Source of the DNA: Chloroflexota bacterium
GTDB lineage: Bacteria > Chloroflexota > Dehalococcoidia > Lucifugimonadales > Lucifugimonadaceae
Direction of reading: 5' to 3'
NCBI GenBank assembly: GCA_018673955.1
Contig: JABHBJ010000058.1
Span: forward strand, 1 to 61,349
Length of the DNA stretch: 61,349 nt
Below the pieces are notes generated by a model. That model made no database searches. It saw only the letters and a list, made by a program, of their open reading frames with translations, and was not told the DNA's origin. The stretch's first letter is position 1. The number at the start of each line of letters is the position of its first letter. Shown one piece after another: positions 53,284 to 61,349 of this stretch. The translations under genes and the position numbers were made by a program.

Positions 53284-53427
53284 TGTTCAGCCCAAGGACC
53301 TAAGTGATAGATATTAAGAAAGTTGCTCTGAGCCAAGTTTACTCATCATCTGCAAGTCGTTCGCACAGTATATTGACGCATTAAGTGTTGAAGAGCGAAT
53401 TTGATCGTGACTTACAGGAGATTTTGT

Positions 53428-54204
53428 ATGGGATTGGCGAATTCATTGGACGGGAAATCGGCGGTTGTTACCGGCAGTGGTAACGGGATAGGGCGAGCAA
53501 TAGCAGTTCGGTTCGCAGCTGAGGGTGCGAAGGTAGTGGTTGCAGAGATTGAGGAAGACTCAGGGCAAGAAACTGTTGAACTGATTCGTAAGGGGGGCGG
53601 AACGGCAATATTTAGTCGAACTGACACAACAGATTCAGATTCGGTTCGAGCGACTATGGCCGCTGCTAATGCTGCACATGGCGATGTCGATCTACTAGTT
53701 AACAACGCTGCGGCGTTTGTGTTTGGCAAGGTTGAAGATGTGACTGAGGCCGATTGGGCAAAGGTATTCGGTGTGAACGTAATTGGCTATGCGAACTGTG
53801 TTCGAGAAGCGTTGCCATCGATGCGTAGGAAGAACGGTGGAGCTATCGTGAATATCGCTTCTGTTTCATCGTTTATCGCGCAGCCTGAATTCATACCGTA
53901 TAACGCCTCGAAGGGTGCTGTCGCGCAGTTGACCCGATGTTTAGCGATGGATCTTTCAGTGGACAATATTCGTGTAAATGCGGTGTGTCCTGGGTCTATT
54001 CGCACCCGAGCTACCGATCGGCACATTGCATCGCTTGGGCTTGATCCCGAAGAGGCTTACCTCGACTTCGGTAAAGACTCGTTACTGAAACGAATGGGTA
54101 AGCCCGAAGAAATTGCATCAGGCGCTCTTTTCCTCGCATCAGATGAAGCGTCATTCATGACGGGTGCGCAGATTGTGATCGATGGTGGTGCGACTATCGA
54201 TTGA
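53428..54204 (+). CDS. short-chain dehydrogenase/reductase
   Basis: The 258-residue SDR has TGSGNGIGRAIA, NNAAAF, IVNIASVSSF (Ser) and the active-site YNASKGAVAQLTRC (YxxxK complete), ending VIDGGATID. The start is ATG 53428, fixed by AGGAG at 53416-53420; a TTG at 53401 would add nine residues with no ribosome site. It resembles glucose-dehydrogenase or 3-oxoacyl-reductase-type classical SDRs. Substrate unknown. The gene is divergent from the molybdoenzyme operon. Confidence 0.92.
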   Translation: MGLANSLDGKSAVVTGSGNGIGRAIAVRFAAEGAKVVVAEIEEDSGQETVELIRKGGGTAIFSRTDTTDSDSVRATMAAANAAHGDVDLLVNNAAAFVFGKVEDVTEADWAKVFGVNVIGYANCVREALPSMRRKNGGAIVNIASVSSFIAQPEFIPYNASKGAVAQLTRCLAMDLSVDNIRVNAVCPGSIRTRATDRHIASLGLDPEEAYLDFGKDSLLKRMGKPEEIASGALFLASDEASFMTGAQIVIDGGATID

Positions 54205-54345
54205 TTGCAATTCCACTTATCACCAGGTACTAACCGCGGTTTTTTCTAGTGATGACAGTTGCGTTTGGGTGTGCAAGAACAACACTCAGTCCGGTTTGTG
54301 CAAAGTTCGACACACGAGCGAATTGGTGACTACTAATCTGCAGTC

Positions 54346-54558
54346 ATGTACCAAAGGTTTTTCTCGAACGAGATCGAGCAGTAGCGCTGTTCGGTTGCGA
54401 TAGAAGTAGCGATTATCTCAATCGCTGGCTTCATCGTTGCGATACTGGGCACCGTTACTTTGCTTGGCTCGTCGTTTCTCATCACAGAGAATGACGATAG
54501 CGCTGTAAAGGATGGTGTTGTTGGCGCTGCTTCGCAACTGGTTCTTTACACCGGATAA
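54346..54558 (+). pseudogene. small single-pass membrane protein gene with in-frame TAG
   Basis: In the 393-base gap between 54205 and 54597 a plus-strand frame reads MYQRFFSNEIEQ, then TAG (54382-54384). It continues in the same frame as RCSVAIEVAIISIAGFIVAI, LGTVTLLGSSFLITENDDSA and VKDGVVGAASQLVLYTG, then TAA. The middle is a clear transmembrane helix. One nonsense codon in an otherwise open frame of 70 codons suggests a decayed gene or base error. No family is recognised. Confidence 0.4.
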
Positions 54559-54597
54559 TCTGGCGAGTTCAGGTGACTGTTTTGGGATTGATTACTA

Positions 54598-54849
54598 TCA
54601 GCTGATTTTCGGCAAGTGCTCAATTAAGAACAACACTAATCCGATCGCCAGTAGCGCGAGTGCGACCATGTTTAGCATCCTTAGCACAATGAACTTTGGC
54701 AGGTGCTTTAGCAGGTATCCAGCGCCTAATAGACCCCACATTGCTGTGTCGATCAGTGCTCCGTCATTGTTGAACGAAATCAGAGCGAGAATCCAGAAGA
54801 TTAACGCTCCGGCGAATCCGTAAACCGATGGTGTGTATAAAAACGGCAC
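54598..54849 (-). CDS. hypothetical small membrane protein
   Basis: The 83-residue protein is mostly hydrophobic, with two or three helices (FAGALIFWILALISF, TAMWGLLGAGYLLKHL, LNMVALALLAIGLVLFLIEH). The Lys/Arg between them (KHLPKFIVLRM) follow the positive-inside pattern. No known motif. It follows the enolase-type gene's promoter region on the same strand, 55 bases downstream of that gene's stop. Plausibly real on composition and length, but unsupported by context. Confidence 0.5.
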   Translation of the reverse strand: MPFLYTPSVYGFAGALIFWILALISFNNDGALIDTAMWGLLGAGYLLKHLPKFIVLRMLNMVALALLAIGLVLFLIEHLPKIS

Positions 54850-54904
54850 GTGCTATCTCAGCTTTCGTCTAGTTTTGGAATTATATTGTTGGTAGGTACC
54901 TTAC

Positions 54905-56071
54905 CTACCAGTTCGTGATAGCTCCGTCGTTGCGACGCAGTCGAGGTGGCCAACCATGGGGATCGACAGCTGCGCTTTCTGCCGCGTCGATGTCGAATTC
55001 AACCCCGAGCCCAGGGGCGTCTGGGCACCACGAGTAGCCGTCGTCCCATTCGATTTGCTGGGGGAACAAGTCAGTAGCGTACGACCCTGGGCGCCGCGGC
55101 ATCTCTTGCACACCGACATTGCTTGAAGCCATGCACAGCGCTACACAGGCTGCCGCTGAGACAGGTCCGAGTGGGTTGTGAGGAACGATGTCTATGTAGT
55201 GCGTTTCCGCCCAATGCGTAATCTTGAGGGCTTCTGTCAGCCCTCCGACGATGCAGAGATCGATTCGAGCGTAGTCGATCAGGTCTTCCTCGATCACTTC
55301 TCGAAACGGCCATTTTGATGCCCATTGTTCGCCCGCTGCGATGGGTAAATTAATTTGTCGACGTAGGTTGCGATAGCTACCTTGATTTTCAGATCGTATA
55401 GGGTCTTCTATGAAGAACGGTTTGAACTGTTCCATCTCTTTACACATCTGAACAACGTGAGCTGTATCGAGCCTCGTGTGAACGTCAAATGTCATCTGGA
55501 TATCTGGGCCAACGGCTTCGCGCAGTTGACCCATCTGGTCGATCGCTATTTTCATCGACTCGATTGGCTCAAGAGTTGATATACCCGGTGCTTCGAATCC
55601 GGCAGCACCTGTTTCGGGCTGACCCCAACGAACAAATTTCCAGCCAGCCTCAACAGCGGCCAACGAATTCGCAATCAGCTCTTTGGTGGTCTTGCCCTGG
55701 GTGTGTGGATAGCTCACCACCTTGTTCCGAACTGGGCCGCCCATCAGCTTGTATGTCGGCATGTTTACCGATTTGCCCTTTATGTCCCACAGCGCAATGT
55801 CGATTGCAGAAATCGCACACGTGTAAACCTTGTCGGCTGGGAAGAAACCCGAACGGAACATTTCCTGCCAGAGACGCTCGGTCTCCCACGGATCGGCACC
55901 AATCACGAGTTCGGAAAGGTGCTCAATAGCAGCTCCGATTGCTCGACCCCAATTGCGTATGCCCACTTCACCAAGTCCGTGATGACCGGCATCGGTGTCG
56001 ACTCGAACGATCATGTAGGCGCGTCCGCCTTCGTCCTGAACCGAGAAACTGCGAATTTGTGTGACTTTCAT
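54905..56071 (-). CDS. enolase-superfamily acid-sugar dehydratase, GalD/ManD-like, copy 1
   Basis: The 388-residue protein has the galactonate/mannonate-dehydratase type of active site. There is a D196-V-H198 pair (FDVHTR) with the extra His as acid/base, metal E222 (IEDP) and E248 (AAGEQW), and H298 (VPHNPLGP) with D271. In place of the K-x-K of mandelate racemase it has WKFVRWG. These enzymes dehydrate sugar acids. The C-terminal half is almost identical to the next gene while residues 120-210 differ strongly. The start of copy 2 is 1.2 kb upstream on the same strand. Confidence 0.93.
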   Translation of the reverse strand: MKVTQIRSFSVQDEGGRAYMIVRVDTDAGHHGLGEVGIRNWGRAIGAAIEHLSELVIGADPWETERLWQEMFRSGFFPADKVYTCAISAIDIALWDIKGKSVNMPTYKLMGGPVRNKVVSYPHTQGKTTKELIANSLAAVEAGWKFVRWGQPETGAAGFEAPGISTLEPIESMKIAIDQMGQLREAVGPDIQMTFDVHTRLDTAHVVQMCKEMEQFKPFFIEDPIRSENQGSYRNLRRQINLPIAAGEQWASKWPFREVIEEDLIDYARIDLCIVGGLTEALKITHWAETHYIDIVPHNPLGPVSAAACVALCMASSNVGVQEMPRRPGSYATDLFPQQIEWDDGYSWCPDAPGLGVEFDIDAAESAAVDPHGWPPRLRRNDGAITNW

Positions 56072-56111
56072 CGTTGAGTGATCTCCAGCTTAAAGTGAAT
56101 AGCTTTTCGGG

Positions 56112-57272
56112 TTACCAGTTAGTTTTAGCGCCGTCGGGTCGTCGAAGTTTCAGCCCCATTCCGGTCGGATTTACATAGGCGCCTTCAGCCGCATCGACGT
56201 CAAAGTCGACTCCCAGGCCGGGTACGTCGGGGCACCACGAATAGCCGTCTTCCCATTCGATCTGTAGAGGGAATAGTTTGTTGTCAGATGTGCCCGGTTG
56301 GCGCGGCATTTCTTGCGCTCCGACATTGCTTGAAGCCATGCAGAGAGATACGCACGCTGCTGCTGAAACAGGGCCGAGCGGGTTGTGAGGAACGATGTCT
56401 ATGTAGTGCGTTTCCGCCCAGTGGGTGATTTTCAGCGCTTCGGTAATTCCACCAACGATGCAAAGATCGATTCTGGCATAGTCAATTAGATCTTCTTCGA
56501 TAACTTGCCTGAACGGCCATTTGGATCCCCACTGTTCGCCAGCGGCGATGGGCAGGTTGATCTGGCGGCGAAGGTTCCGATAAGCGCCTGGGTTTTCAGA
56601 TCGGACTGGATCTTCGATGAAGAATGGTTTGAACTCTTCGAGATCTCTCGATAGCTGCACCGACATAGCTGGTTCAAGTCGCGTGTGAATGTCGAGACAG
56701 AGTTGAGTCTCCCAGCCTACAGCGTCTCTGACAGCGGAGAACGATTCAACCGTCTTTCGCATGGATGCAAGCGGGTCGAAGACACCGAGGCCGTTCGCGT
56801 CGAACGGGGATGTCTCCAATTGGTGCCAGCGTAGGAATTTCCAGCCGTCGTCTTGCAGGTTTTTGGCGCTGTCGACGACATCTGATATTTCCATTCCTTG
56901 CACATGGGCATACGAAACGACCTTGTCTCGCACCGGGCCGCCAAGAAGCTTGTAGACAGGCTTGTCGACTGATTTGCCCTTGATGTCCCATAGTGCAATA
57001 TCGATTGCCGAAATCGCACATGAGTAGACAGTGTCGGCGGGGAAGAATCCCGAGCGGAACATCTCTTGCCATAGGCGTTCAGTCTCCCACGGATCTGCAC
57101 CAATCACGAGTTCAGAAAGGTGCTCGATGGCGTGACCAATCGCTACTCCCCAGCCCCGCATTCCAATCTCACCGAGACCGTAGTGACCGGCGTCGGTATC
57201 TACTTTCACGATGAAATATCCTCGGCCTGATTCACCTTGGACCGAGTAGCTTGTGATTTTCGTTACTTTCAT
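56112..57272 (-). CDS. enolase-superfamily acid-sugar dehydratase, GalD/ManD-like, copy 2
   Basis: I use ATG 57272 (MKVTKITSYSVQGESGRGYF), which aligns with the start of copy 1 and gives 386 residues; a frame from 57359 adds 29 unlikely residues. The active site is as in copy 1: DIHTR, IEDPVRSE, AAGEQWGSKWPF and IVPHNPLGPVSAAAC. WKFLRWHQLE stands in the position of WKFVRWGQPE. Copies 1 and 2 are a tandem duplication with 40 bases between them, so they are probably one transcript with two related substrates. Confidence 0.93.
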   Translation of the reverse strand: MKVTKITSYSVQGESGRGYFIVKVDTDAGHYGLGEIGMRGWGVAIGHAIEHLSELVIGADPWETERLWQEMFRSGFFPADTVYSCAISAIDIALWDIKGKSVDKPVYKLLGGPVRDKVVSYAHVQGMEISDVVDSAKNLQDDGWKFLRWHQLETSPFDANGLGVFDPLASMRKTVESFSAVRDAVGWETQLCLDIHTRLEPAMSVQLSRDLEEFKPFFIEDPVRSENPGAYRNLRRQINLPIAAGEQWGSKWPFRQVIEEDLIDYARIDLCIVGGITEALKITHWAETHYIDIVPHNPLGPVSAAACVSLCMASSNVGAQEMPRQPGTSDNKLFPLQIEWEDGYSWCPDVPGLGVDFDVDAAEGAYVNPTGMGLKLRRPDGAKTNW

Positions 57273-57406
57273 AGGGGAGTTAACTTTTCGTTTCGTGAAC
57301 GATCTTACTTTGAGGCAGATCAGTTTTTTTGCTTTCGACGGCAGTGTAACCCGCTGCACTAGGCAGCGAGCGTAGAGTTAGTACGAATTGACCGTGATTA
57401 CAGAAA

Positions 57407-57550
57407 ATGTGCAGTGCTAAAAGCCTGATTCATTTCATAGGACGTCCGGCAAATCCGCTTCCCAAATACGAAATGTGTGCTAATTGCCGGGAGAATTTGA
57501 CCTGCCGGATAGGCGGTAAACCAGAAATTAACTCAGGCGAGTCAGCGTAA
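57407..57550 (+). CDS. possible 47-residue Cys-containing protein in a 430-base gap
   Basis: In the gap 57273-57702 a plus-strand frame from ATG 57407 to TAA 57548 contains PKYEMCANCRENLTCRIGGK. Its C-x2-C-x5-C pattern could bind metal. No ribosome site precedes the ATG, so support is weak. Also in the gap are a palindrome CTGCAGGGACCCCTGCAG (57589-57606) and the terminator at 57642. Confidence 0.25.
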   Translation: MCSAKSLIHFIGRPANPLPKYEMCANCRENLTCRIGGKPEINSGESA

Positions 57551-57641
57551 TTTATCGCACGGGTCGGTCTGGGAGGCAGATATGACTACTGCAGGGACCC
57601 CTGCAGGATATGGAATAGCAGTTCACTTGAAAAGAAACACT

Positions 57642-57673
57642 AAAAAGGGCATACCGGTTCGTACGCCCTTTTT
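57642..57673. terminator. bidirectional rho-independent terminator
   Basis: AAAAAGGGC (57642-57650) pairs with GCCCTTTTT (57665-57673), with TAC/GTA pairs inside and a short loop. The A-run and T-run make it active in both directions. It lies 29 bases after the minus-strand SDR stop at 57703 and would end that transcript. Confidence 0.85.
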
Positions 57674-57702
57674 GATTGCCAGTGGTTGCCAGTGATAAGC
57701 GA

Positions 57703-58464
57703 CTAATCGGTGAAGTAGCTACCACCGTTTGGAGAGATCGTTTGCCCCGTCATATAGTTCTGTTCGTCGCTTGCGAGCATCACTGCGATCGTCGAAACGT
57801 CTTCAACCTGTCCCGGGCGTTTTAGCAATGTAAGCGCAACTACGCCCGCGCCGCCGCCAGAGGCCAACTCTTCTCGTGTGAGATCGGTTTCGATGATTCC
57901 CGGAGAGATCGAGTTGACCATGATGTTGTGCTCGGCTCCCCAGCGTGCAATCACCTGAGTGAGCGAGATGAGACCGGCCTTAGAAGCAGCGTAGTGCGCA
58001 GTTGTCGGCCCGCCATACAATCCGCTTACGGAAGCAATGTTGATGATGCGTCCGCCGCCAAAGCCGACCATGCCTGGCAGAACTTCCTGAGAAACCAAGA
58101 ACGGTCCCTTCAGGTTTACTGCCATGATCTCATCCCAATCTTCTTCTGTAACAGTGTTGACCGGACCCTGCTTGTTGATACCGGCGTTGTTGACGAGCAC
58201 ATCGATATGCCCTTCAGTATTAGTTATCTGGTTTACCCACGCTTTAATCGATTCCCGACTCGTTACTTCGACTGGAGTCATGTAGGCAGTTGTCCCTAAT
58301 TCAGCCAGTTGTTTACAGGTGTCTTCAGCGTACTTTTTGTTCGAAACGTAGCTGATTGCAACTGCTTTGGCACCTTCTTTCGCGAAGGCCAGAGCTATCG
58401 CTTTGCCCAAACCACGACCACCACCGGTGATCAAACACACTTTGCCTTTTAGTCGATCTGTCAC
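57703..58464 (-). CDS. short-chain dehydrogenase/reductase, FabG-like
   Basis: The 253-residue SDR has ITGGGRGLGKAIALAFAKEG, NNAGINKQGP, INIASVSGLYG and the catalytic HYAASKAGLISLTQ (YxxxK), with NGGSYFTD at the end. Start is GTG 58464. It is close to 3-oxoacyl-reductase and sugar-acid dehydrogenase members. Its place just downstream of an enolase-superfamily gene (59 bases) suggests oxidation or reduction of a sugar-acid intermediate. Confidence 0.92.
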   Translation of the reverse strand: MTDRLKGKVCLITGGGRGLGKAIALAFAKEGAKAVAISYVSNKKYAEDTCKQLAELGTTAYMTPVEVTSRESIKAWVNQITNTEGHIDVLVNNAGINKQGPVNTVTEEDWDEIMAVNLKGPFLVSQEVLPGMVGFGGGRIINIASVSGLYGGPTTAHYAASKAGLISLTQVIARWGAEHNIMVNSISPGIIETDLTREELASGGGAGVVALTLLKRPGQVEDVSTIAVMLASDEQNYMTGQTISPNGGSYFTD

Positions 58465-58522
58465 TTACTTATTACCCGTTTCATTAACTTAACTTCGGAA
58501 ACACAAATTTAGAGCCAGAAAA

Positions 58523-59689
58523 CTACTTCCAGCTAACCTCTCCCGGCTCGATGTCCTTGATCCAGAGTCCAGCACCTTCGCGGCGAGGAAAGGGGAATCC
58601 GGGCTTTCGACCGAAATCTACGGCCTGGATGGCTTTGAGTTTTTCTTCAGAAACTTCAATGCCAAGCCCAGGCTTATTGCCCATGATTATCCAGCCATCT
58701 TCGATGTGATTGTCCCAACTTTCAAAGGCGCCTTCACGACCCGGATCTACAACTTCCATCATGTTGTGATTTGGAAGTGCCGCTGCCAGCGGAGCCATGA
58801 AGTTGGCAGGGCAGTTCATCATTGATACGGGTATTTCGTAGGCGTAGCACATGTTTGAAACTTGGCGAGCACCAGTGATGCCGGAGTGGCCGACTCCTAC
58901 GTTCGCAACGTCGATGGCTTGTTGCGAAATGAGCGGGTACATCTGCCCAATATCGTTCAGGTTTTCGCCCGATGCGACAGCGGCCGATACGTTTCGAGAA
59001 ACCTGACGTAGTCCGTCGTAATCCCAACGTCGTGCTGGTTCTTCAGCCCAGAATATTTCGAAATGCTCTTCGATTTGATTGATGTAACGAATTGATTGCT
59101 TTGGCGACCAGTACTCGTTGGAGTCGATCATTAGGTACGGGCGGTCTTTGACCTTGCGAAAGGCATCTCTCATGATGCCGATTCGCCGTAGGTCATCGTC
59201 CATATTGAGACCGACTTTGATCTTGCCGCCATCGACGCCATGATCGGCCATCCTCGTATAAAAGGCGTGCAACTCTTCGTCAGATAGGTTGTATCCGATG
59301 TCGGACGCGTAAGCCTTAGTGCGACCTTCACGGGCTCCGAGGGTTTGCCATAGCGGCTCGTCTGCCAATTTGGCTTTGAGGTCCCATAGTGCGACATCGA
59401 TAGCAGCGATTGCGCCATTTACTGCGCCTTCGTTGTTTCCTTTGTGCACCCAGTCGACCATGTCTTTCCAAAGGCCAACAACCCCTCGTGGGTCCTTTCC
59501 TTCGATTACGTGGAAGAGGCTGGCGATGGCGTCGTTCCCTGCTGGAGCCATTCCGCTGATGCCCTCATCTGTGTCGATCCAGAGGATAGCCATTTCCATG
59601 AGGTCGTCGCCAGCTGGGAAGTTCGAATCGCCAATAGCTCGGTCGAGCTGCTGGGTTAATTTTTCTAATCTATATCCGGTGATTTTCAT
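58523..59689 (-). CDS. enolase-superfamily enzyme lacking the His-Asp dyad, copy 1
   Basis: I use ATG 59689 (MKITGYRLEK), which matches its paralogue and gives 388 residues. It keeps K156-x-K158 (GGKIKVG) and metal ligands D189, E216 (WAEEPARRWD) and E242 (ASGENL). Where mandelate racemase has the dyad Asp, this protein has DVANVG (Gly265), and where it has His it has VSMMNCPANF. A conserved His268 lies in GVGHSGITG. The chemistry would rest on the Lys side only. It lies in tandem with the next gene. Confidence 0.92.
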   Translation of the reverse strand: MKITGYRLEKLTQQLDRAIGDSNFPAGDDLMEMAILWIDTDEGISGMAPAGNDAIASLFHVIEGKDPRGVVGLWKDMVDWVHKGNNEGAVNGAIAAIDVALWDLKAKLADEPLWQTLGAREGRTKAYASDIGYNLSDEELHAFYTRMADHGVDGGKIKVGLNMDDDLRRIGIMRDAFRKVKDRPYLMIDSNEYWSPKQSIRYINQIEEHFEIFWAEEPARRWDYDGLRQVSRNVSAAVASGENLNDIGQMYPLISQQAIDVANVGVGHSGITGARQVSNMCYAYEIPVSMMNCPANFMAPLAAALPNHNMMEVVDPGREGAFESWDNHIEDGWIIMGNKPGLGIEVSEEKLKAIQAVDFGRKPGFPFPRREGAGLWIKDIEPGEVSWK

Positions 59690-59750
59690 TGTTTTTTTGC
59701 TGCGTATGTTGTGCTGTTTGGAGAATTTCGTTGTTGGAGTGGAAATCGGT

Positions 59751-60989
59751 CTACTGGGTTTTCGATCCATGTGCCGGAACGAAGTGTTCTCCATTTACGC
59801 CGGTCGATGCTGCTGCAGCTTCTTCCTTAGATGGTGGATTGTCCCATAGGCCAGACCCGGGCCGCCGCCCGAAAGGCGACGGTCCTGCGGATGCACTAAC
59901 TTTTTCGACCTTCTTCTGGGCGAGTGCTTCAGGGTCGAAGCTCACACCAGTTCCGGGTTGGTCACCGCATATAGCCCAGCCATCCACGATCTTGATGTCG
60001 GATGTCATCACGCCATCGTCAGGCTCAGCGTTCTGTGCTTCCAGGGTTAAGAAATTAGGAATGCATGGTGCAAGTTGTGCGTTCATGTTTCCGGGTGAAC
60101 CACCAAGCGTAATCGGTAATTCAAAGCCGTAAGCAGCGTCGGCGAGTTGCAATGCACAAGTGATTCCGGTCATACCGTGGCTGACCTGAACAACATCTGC
60201 GGAGCGGTTGTGGAAGTAAGGCAGGAAATCGCCTAGAGAATCGAGATTCTCACCGGCACATACCGGAGCCTTGATTTGGTCAGATATTCGGCGAAGACCT
60301 AAGAAATCCCAGCGTCGTGCTGGCTCTTCAACCCAAGCAATATCGAACTGCTCTTCCATTTCGCGAACCTTGCGAATCGCCATTTTGGGATTCCAAACTT
60401 CGTTCGCGTCGATGTAGAGAAGTGGCTTATCGGTTGCCCGTTCGAGGCCTTTCTTCATTCGACCGATTCGCCGAAGATCGGCGTCTTGGTCGAGCCCAAC
60501 TTTGAGCTTGCCGCCCTTGAATCCCCAATCGGCTGCCATCATGCCGTACCAGTCTTCGATCTCATCATCAGATAAGGGAGAGTCGAGACCAGAAGCGTAG
60601 GCGTGCACCTTCGGATTGGAGCCACCGAGGGTTTTCCACAATGGTTCGCCGTTCGCCTTTGCCTTGATGTCCCAAAGAGCGACGTCGAGAACGGCGATTG
60701 CGTCGTTGATCACACCATCGTGACCGGCTTTGAAAGCGCGGTCGACCATGCGTTTCCAAAGACCCGTTACGCGACGTGGGTCTTCGCCCATCAGCATGCC
60801 TTCGACCATCGATTTGATCTGAGGACCTGCACCGCCACCACCGAACGAAACGCCAGTGATGCCTTCATTAGTAAATAGCTCAAGGACGTTCGATGCCCCA
60901 CGGATACGCCCAGATGGCGAGTTCGCATCGCCCATGCGCCTGTTGAGGGGGAATTCGTACAGAGTGATTGCATATCCGGTGATCTTCAT
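59751..60989 (-). CDS. enolase-superfamily enzyme lacking the His-Asp dyad, copy 2
   Basis: The 412-residue paralogue has K161-x-K163 (GGKLKVG), D194, E221 (WVEEPARRWD) and E247 (CAGENL). The dyad positions read DVVQVS (Ser270) and LPITLGGSPGN in place of a His, and His271 follows the Ser in VSHGMTG. An extension of about 30 residues at the C-terminus is Ser/Ala/Glu-rich. It is 61 bases upstream of copy 1 on the same strand. Both copies carry the EEPARRWD signature not seen in the other three enolase paralogues here. Confidence 0.92.
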   Translation of the reverse strand: MKITGYAITLYEFPLNRRMGDANSPSGRIRGASNVLELFTNEGITGVSFGGGGAGPQIKSMVEGMLMGEDPRRVTGLWKRMVDRAFKAGHDGVINDAIAVLDVALWDIKAKANGEPLWKTLGGSNPKVHAYASGLDSPLSDDEIEDWYGMMAADWGFKGGKLKVGLDQDADLRRIGRMKKGLERATDKPLLYIDANEVWNPKMAIRKVREMEEQFDIAWVEEPARRWDFLGLRRISDQIKAPVCAGENLDSLGDFLPYFHNRSADVVQVSHGMTGITCALQLADAAYGFELPITLGGSPGNMNAQLAPCIPNFLTLEAQNAEPDDGVMTSDIKIVDGWAICGDQPGTGVSFDPEALAQKKVEKVSASAGPSPFGRRPGSGLWDNPPSKEEAAAASTGVNGEHFVPAHGSKTQ

Positions 60990-61266
60990 CGTTTTTCCAT
61001 TCAGTAAAAGCTAGTCAGCAGTGTTACTGACTAAACTAGACGCCCGAGTGTAGGCATGGTGAACTGAACGGTCAACGGCTCGCGCAGCGAGAAGTTGAGT
61101 CGAAGAGCGCTTTACAAACGAGTGTGTTGCAAAATCACTCAAAATCCGTACTAAGTGCAATCTGCCAGTAATCGTCAGTAATGAGTACCGTTGATGCACT
61201 CACAATCGTCGCTTCGAGAGACGAAATTCCGACTCTCGGAGTACATGCCACTTTTCGGAGTTCGAA

Positions 61267-61349
61267 ATGCGTCGTCCCTCACTGATAGCTCTTATCGCTA
61301 TCACCGTATTGTTTGCAGGAGCAGCACTGCCTGCTCGAGCCGCCGATCC
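61267..61349 (+). CDS. N-terminus of an exported protein (partial)
   Basis: The frame from ATG 61267 encodes MRRPSLIALIAITVLFAGAA followed by LPARAAD to the window edge. This is a signal peptide with a positive n-region, a hydrophobic core and an Ala-x-Ala site (ARA or RAA). A CGGAG site lies seven bases upstream. The mature protein is outside the window and cannot be identified. Confidence 0.7.
   Translation, partial: MRRPSLIALIAITVLFAGAALPARAAD

Noticed and set aside
57582-57695. 37-residue plus-strand frame with a strong GGGAGG site, starting MTTAGTPAGYGIAVHLKRNT
   Set aside because: Its second half is made of the rho-independent terminator at 57642-57673 and it includes the CTGCAGGGACCCCTGCAG palindrome, so coding is unlikely despite the good ribosome site.
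1-61349. CRISPR arrays, insertion sequences, prophage or integrase genes
   Set aside because: No regularly spaced repeats, transposase or recombinase motifs were seen on either strand. The only repeats are the diverged 80-base pair and gene paralogues.

Overview
The window (61.3 kb, mid-range GC, dense bacterial gene packing with many ATGA overlaps) looks like the chromosome of a free-living, probably monoderm-type heterotroph. I infer a marine Chloroflexota of the SAR202 kind. The reasons are five enolase-superfamily paralogues, paired SMP-30-like and Ldh2-type paralogues, a CO/xanthine-dehydrogenase-type FeS and FAD subunit pair, a sulfatase, a haloacid dehalogenase, a long ThyX-like protein, an RskA/ECF sigma pair and an LprG/P55-like pair. 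This placement rests on gene content only and no rRNA is present.

Layout. 1-5.4 kb, mostly minus strand: an RraA-like protein, then a cofactor block acpS-nnr-coaX-coaBC (4'-phosphopantetheine/CoA synthesis and NAD(P)HX repair). 5.5-13.3 kb, plus strand: folD, pyruvate dehydrogenase E1 alpha, E1 beta and E2 (E2 separated by rsgA; no E3 here), and a duplicated ThyX-like protein. 13.3-18.4 kb, minus strand: an LppX/LprG-type lipoprotein with a DHA2 efflux transporter, an unlisted 40-residue zinc ribbon, an ECF sigma/anti-sigma pair and a SirB1-like protein. 18.5-21.4 kb, plus strand: promoter, TPP riboswitch and a thiamine-precursor ABC transporter.

21.5-35.3 kb: catabolic genes (two SMP-30-like lactonases, type II haloacid dehalogenase, ornithine cyclodeaminase/mu-crystallin family, two tandem Ldh2 dehydrogenases, an M24 peptidase, XdhC and a MobA-like maturation pair, CoxS and CoxM subunits without a large subunit, one mandelate-racemase-type enzyme). 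A decayed block at 31.36-32.78 kb holds two broken genes. 35.3-42.6 kb is more AT-rich: a membrane protein and a lipoprotein each preceded by a 7-1-7 palindrome of the Fur-family type, a CAT-anticodon tRNA, a UxuA-like gene, and a 903-residue coiled-coil lipoprotein divergent from a GYD-domain gene. The last two sit between two diverged direct repeats.

42.6-61.3 kb: a second catabolic region (sugar-phosphate isomerase/epimerase, cytoplasmic sulfatase, SGNH hydrolase, NIPSNAP protein, three SDRs, M81 peptidase, sulfite-oxidase-like molybdoenzyme with its reductase, four enolase-superfamily enzymes) with recQ in between. Two of the enolase paralogues lack both residues of the usual His-Asp dyad. 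The general picture is a peptide-, sugar-acid- and organosulfate-using scavenger that imports a thiamine precursor and has many paralogous oxidoreductases and dehydratases.
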